From assembly GCA_021464245.1 (NCBI GenBank), contig JADCRB010000041.1, positions 2,323,656-2,387,655 on the forward strand: a DNA stretch of 64,000 bases. The letters are read 5' to 3'. Below are positions 62,223 to 64,000 of the stretch, piece by piece (the first letter of the stretch is position 1; the number at the start of each line of letters is the position of its first letter). Both the position numbers and the translations under genes were made by a program. Below the pieces are notes generated by a model. That model worked only from the letters and a program-made list of their open reading frames with translations. It did no database searches and was not told the DNA's origin. Source of the DNA: Carallia brachiata. Taxonomy: Eukaryota > Streptophyta > Magnoliopsida > Malpighiales > Rhizophoraceae.

Positions 62223-62726
62223 AAGGTTGTCAGAACCGGATCGATTATCGAATTGGAAACATTAGTGTGTCAAAGTTCAACCGGTTCAACCGGTCGAACT
62301 GGTATTTGAATTGGTATTTATTAATATATATATTTATAAAAATAATTTAAAAAAATAATACTTATACATGATTATTAAATATTACTTTTTTAATTTTTAA
62401 GGATTAAATTGAAATTTTTGATAAATTTAGGACTAAATTGAAAGTTTTGATAAATTTAGGACTAAATTGAAAATTTTAATTAAATTTAAAACTCAAATTA
62501 TAATTTAAATAAACATTGAGATCAAATTATAATTTATAAAACTTTTATACCCGGTTTGAATCGGGTCCGATTTTTGACCGGTTTTTACCGGTTTTTGACC
62601 GGTTCAAACCGGTTTTCACCAGTCCGAGTTAAGGGGTAATTGTAGCCATAAACCGACCCGGACCTTTGGCCGGTCACCGGTTGAACCGGTCGGACCGGCC
62701 GGTTCGAGCCGGTTTTAACAACATTG
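62223..62726 (+). mobile_element. Mutator-like non-autonomous element, CCGGTT-end family
   Basis: A 504-bp insertion flanked by exact 9-bp repeats GTTCAATGC at 62214-62222 and 62727-62735. It starts AAGGTTGTCAGAACCGGATC and ends CCGGTTTTAACAACATTG, giving ~14-bp imperfect terminal inverted repeats. Both ends are crowded with CCGGTT/ACCGGT and the interior has tandem copies of GATAAATTTAGGACTAAATT. It is the clearest copy of the family also seen at 25497. Confidence 0.85.
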
Positions 62727-62735
62727 GTTCAATGC

Positions 62736-64000
62736 CGCTAAGTTGACATTATCTTTGAGGAATTTATTTCGATTTTTTTAAAAATAAATAAATTATCATA
62801 ATTTTACACAATAAAATATATAATTTATTTAAATAAAAAATTAAAAATAATATTTAAATAATATTAATAATGAATTAATTTTACTCATTAAAAAAATAAA
62901 TAAAATTAACAAGCACCTTTCTTTGATTAGTTTAGCGAAATAATTTTTTGTTAGAAAAAAAATATGATTTTTTTTTTGGTTTAACATGGAAAGAAAAAAT
63001 AATATGTCCAAGAGTTTTTGTGCATGAGCATTGTCTGAATTATAATAAATTTTGAATTTTTTTTGTAATAATGATAAATTTTTTATAATAAAAAAAGAAG
63101 TAAAAAATTAAAAAAATTACGATTTTTATAAAAAATTAAAAATTTATTACATTTTAGGCAAAATTCAGGCAGAAAATGTTGTGGAGTGTACCATGCCCTA
63201 TTTTTTTTTTTTTTTTCGACCGGTACCATGCCCTTTCAGTTTTTAGGAAAAAGGAAAAACCCGAGTAATCGGGTTGAGCTCAAAATGGTTTGTTGGACAT
63301 TGTGAGTGTAGGACACGTGGCCACCATGCATGTATACATTGTGCCCCCTCTGCTCCACGGTTATGAGTTGCCGTGGGACTTTCTTTTATATGCATATATA
63401 TATATATATATATATATATTGTGCGTGTCCCTGTGCTTACAAATTTTATTTATTTTTTTTTTAATTTTATATCATATAAATTTTTTTTTATTTTTATTTA
63501 AAATAAATTATTTATTATATAATATAAGTTCATAATAAATGATATCCATAAAAAAATAAGGCAAAGCAAAAATCTCACACACACACGCACACGCATGTGT
63601 GTGCGCGCTTGTGTAGGGGGCCACACATGTTGTATTAAAATGGTTGCAATTAGGTTGGTTTGAATAAGCAGTAACTAAAATACTATACAGTTTTATTTAA
63701 CGATTTTGACATTTTATTTATTTTTTTTTATCAATTTAATCATTCAACTGCTCATATTAGTAACTATTTTAAAAGTAACAAAATGTAACCACTAAAATTT
63801 TCCTTTCTGTAATTAATCTCAGCTTAATAGTCTAACATCAGCGTGCCCTAACTAACTGCATAAAGCAAATGTTCTGCACAAGCACCATTCATCCTTAGTC
63901 TTATTCACATGTTATAGACTTACTACTATAGCATAGTTTGCATGCCTACTTAACTAAATGGCTTATTTTTTAAGTCCTACAAGATGATTAAATCGAAAAA
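62736..64000. other. Intergenic AT-rich DNA with microsatellites
   Basis: No supported gene up to the window edge. It contains a (TA)n run at about 63394-63419 and the purine-pyrimidine alternating block listed below. Confidence 0.5.
63575..63608. repeat. Alternating CA/TG/CG tract with dyad symmetry
   Basis: CACACACACACGCACACGCA is followed directly by TGTGTGTGCGCGC. This gives over 30 bp of strict purine-pyrimidine alternation that is also close to a perfect inverted repeat around GCATG. Confidence 0.85.

Noticed and set aside
1..64000. CRISPR arrays, operons, rRNA and integrated viral sequence
   Set aside because: The window is plant nuclear DNA; no regularly spaced repeat-spacer array, rRNA or recognisable viral domain was seen.

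Overview
This window is nuclear DNA from a eudicot plant. The genes have plant-type GT-AG introns, long AT-rich intergenic stretches, many microsatellites and many small non-autonomous transposons. Every recognisable protein belongs to a plant or pan-eukaryotic family. No species can be named from the sequence alone.

Seven protein-coding genes can be supported. From left to right they are: (1) a plant organellar RAD52-like DNA-binding protein (minus, 239-2725, 4 exons); (2) TRS120, a TRAPPII trafficking-complex subunit (minus, 4574-12020, 10 exons); (3) ALF4, the glomulin-like regulator of SCF ubiquitin ligases needed for lateral-root initiation (plus, 17113-22004, 14 exons); (4) a UbiA-type aromatic prenyltransferase of the homogentisate phytyltransferase family (minus, 27726-31763, 12 exons); (5) a small secreted 8-cysteine hybrid proline-rich/LTP-like protein (plus, 41229-41600, one exon); (6) an ANTH-domain clathrin adaptor (plus, 50311-52281, one exon); and (7) a GT14 Core-2/I-branching-type glycosyltransferase (minus, 59513-60838, one exon). 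TRS120 and ALF4 lie head to head, as recalled for their Arabidopsis orthologues, so this part looks like conserved microsynteny. The genes do not form a pathway cluster. TRS120, the ANTH adaptor and GT14 each relate to Golgi or membrane traffic, but the sequence shows no functional link between them.

Two conserved genes carry apparent single-base frame disruptions: TRS120 has two within about 55 bp of exon 9, and ALF4 has one at the exon 1/2 junction and one in exon 12. The other five genes are open throughout. The breaks could be assembly indels or early decay of a duplicated locus.

The intergenic DNA holds datable insertions, several with target-site duplications (TSDs) that can be read directly. 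They are a Mutator-like family with CCGGTT-rich ends and 9-bp TSDs, a related element with an 8-bp TSD, a 1.4-kb long-TIR Mutator-like element with a GC-richer core, two tRNA-like SINEs of one family (one inside a prenyltransferase intron), a Tourist-like MITE with TTA TSDs, a 1.1-kb poly(A)-tailed retroelement and a probable solo LTR. There are also 426-bp and 928-bp tandem duplications, an approximately 500-bp GA-rich tract and a diverged minisatellite. No rRNA gene, complete tRNA gene, CRISPR array or viral sequence was recognised. I found no convincing new multi-gene system; the most unusual content is the transposon set and the frame breaks.
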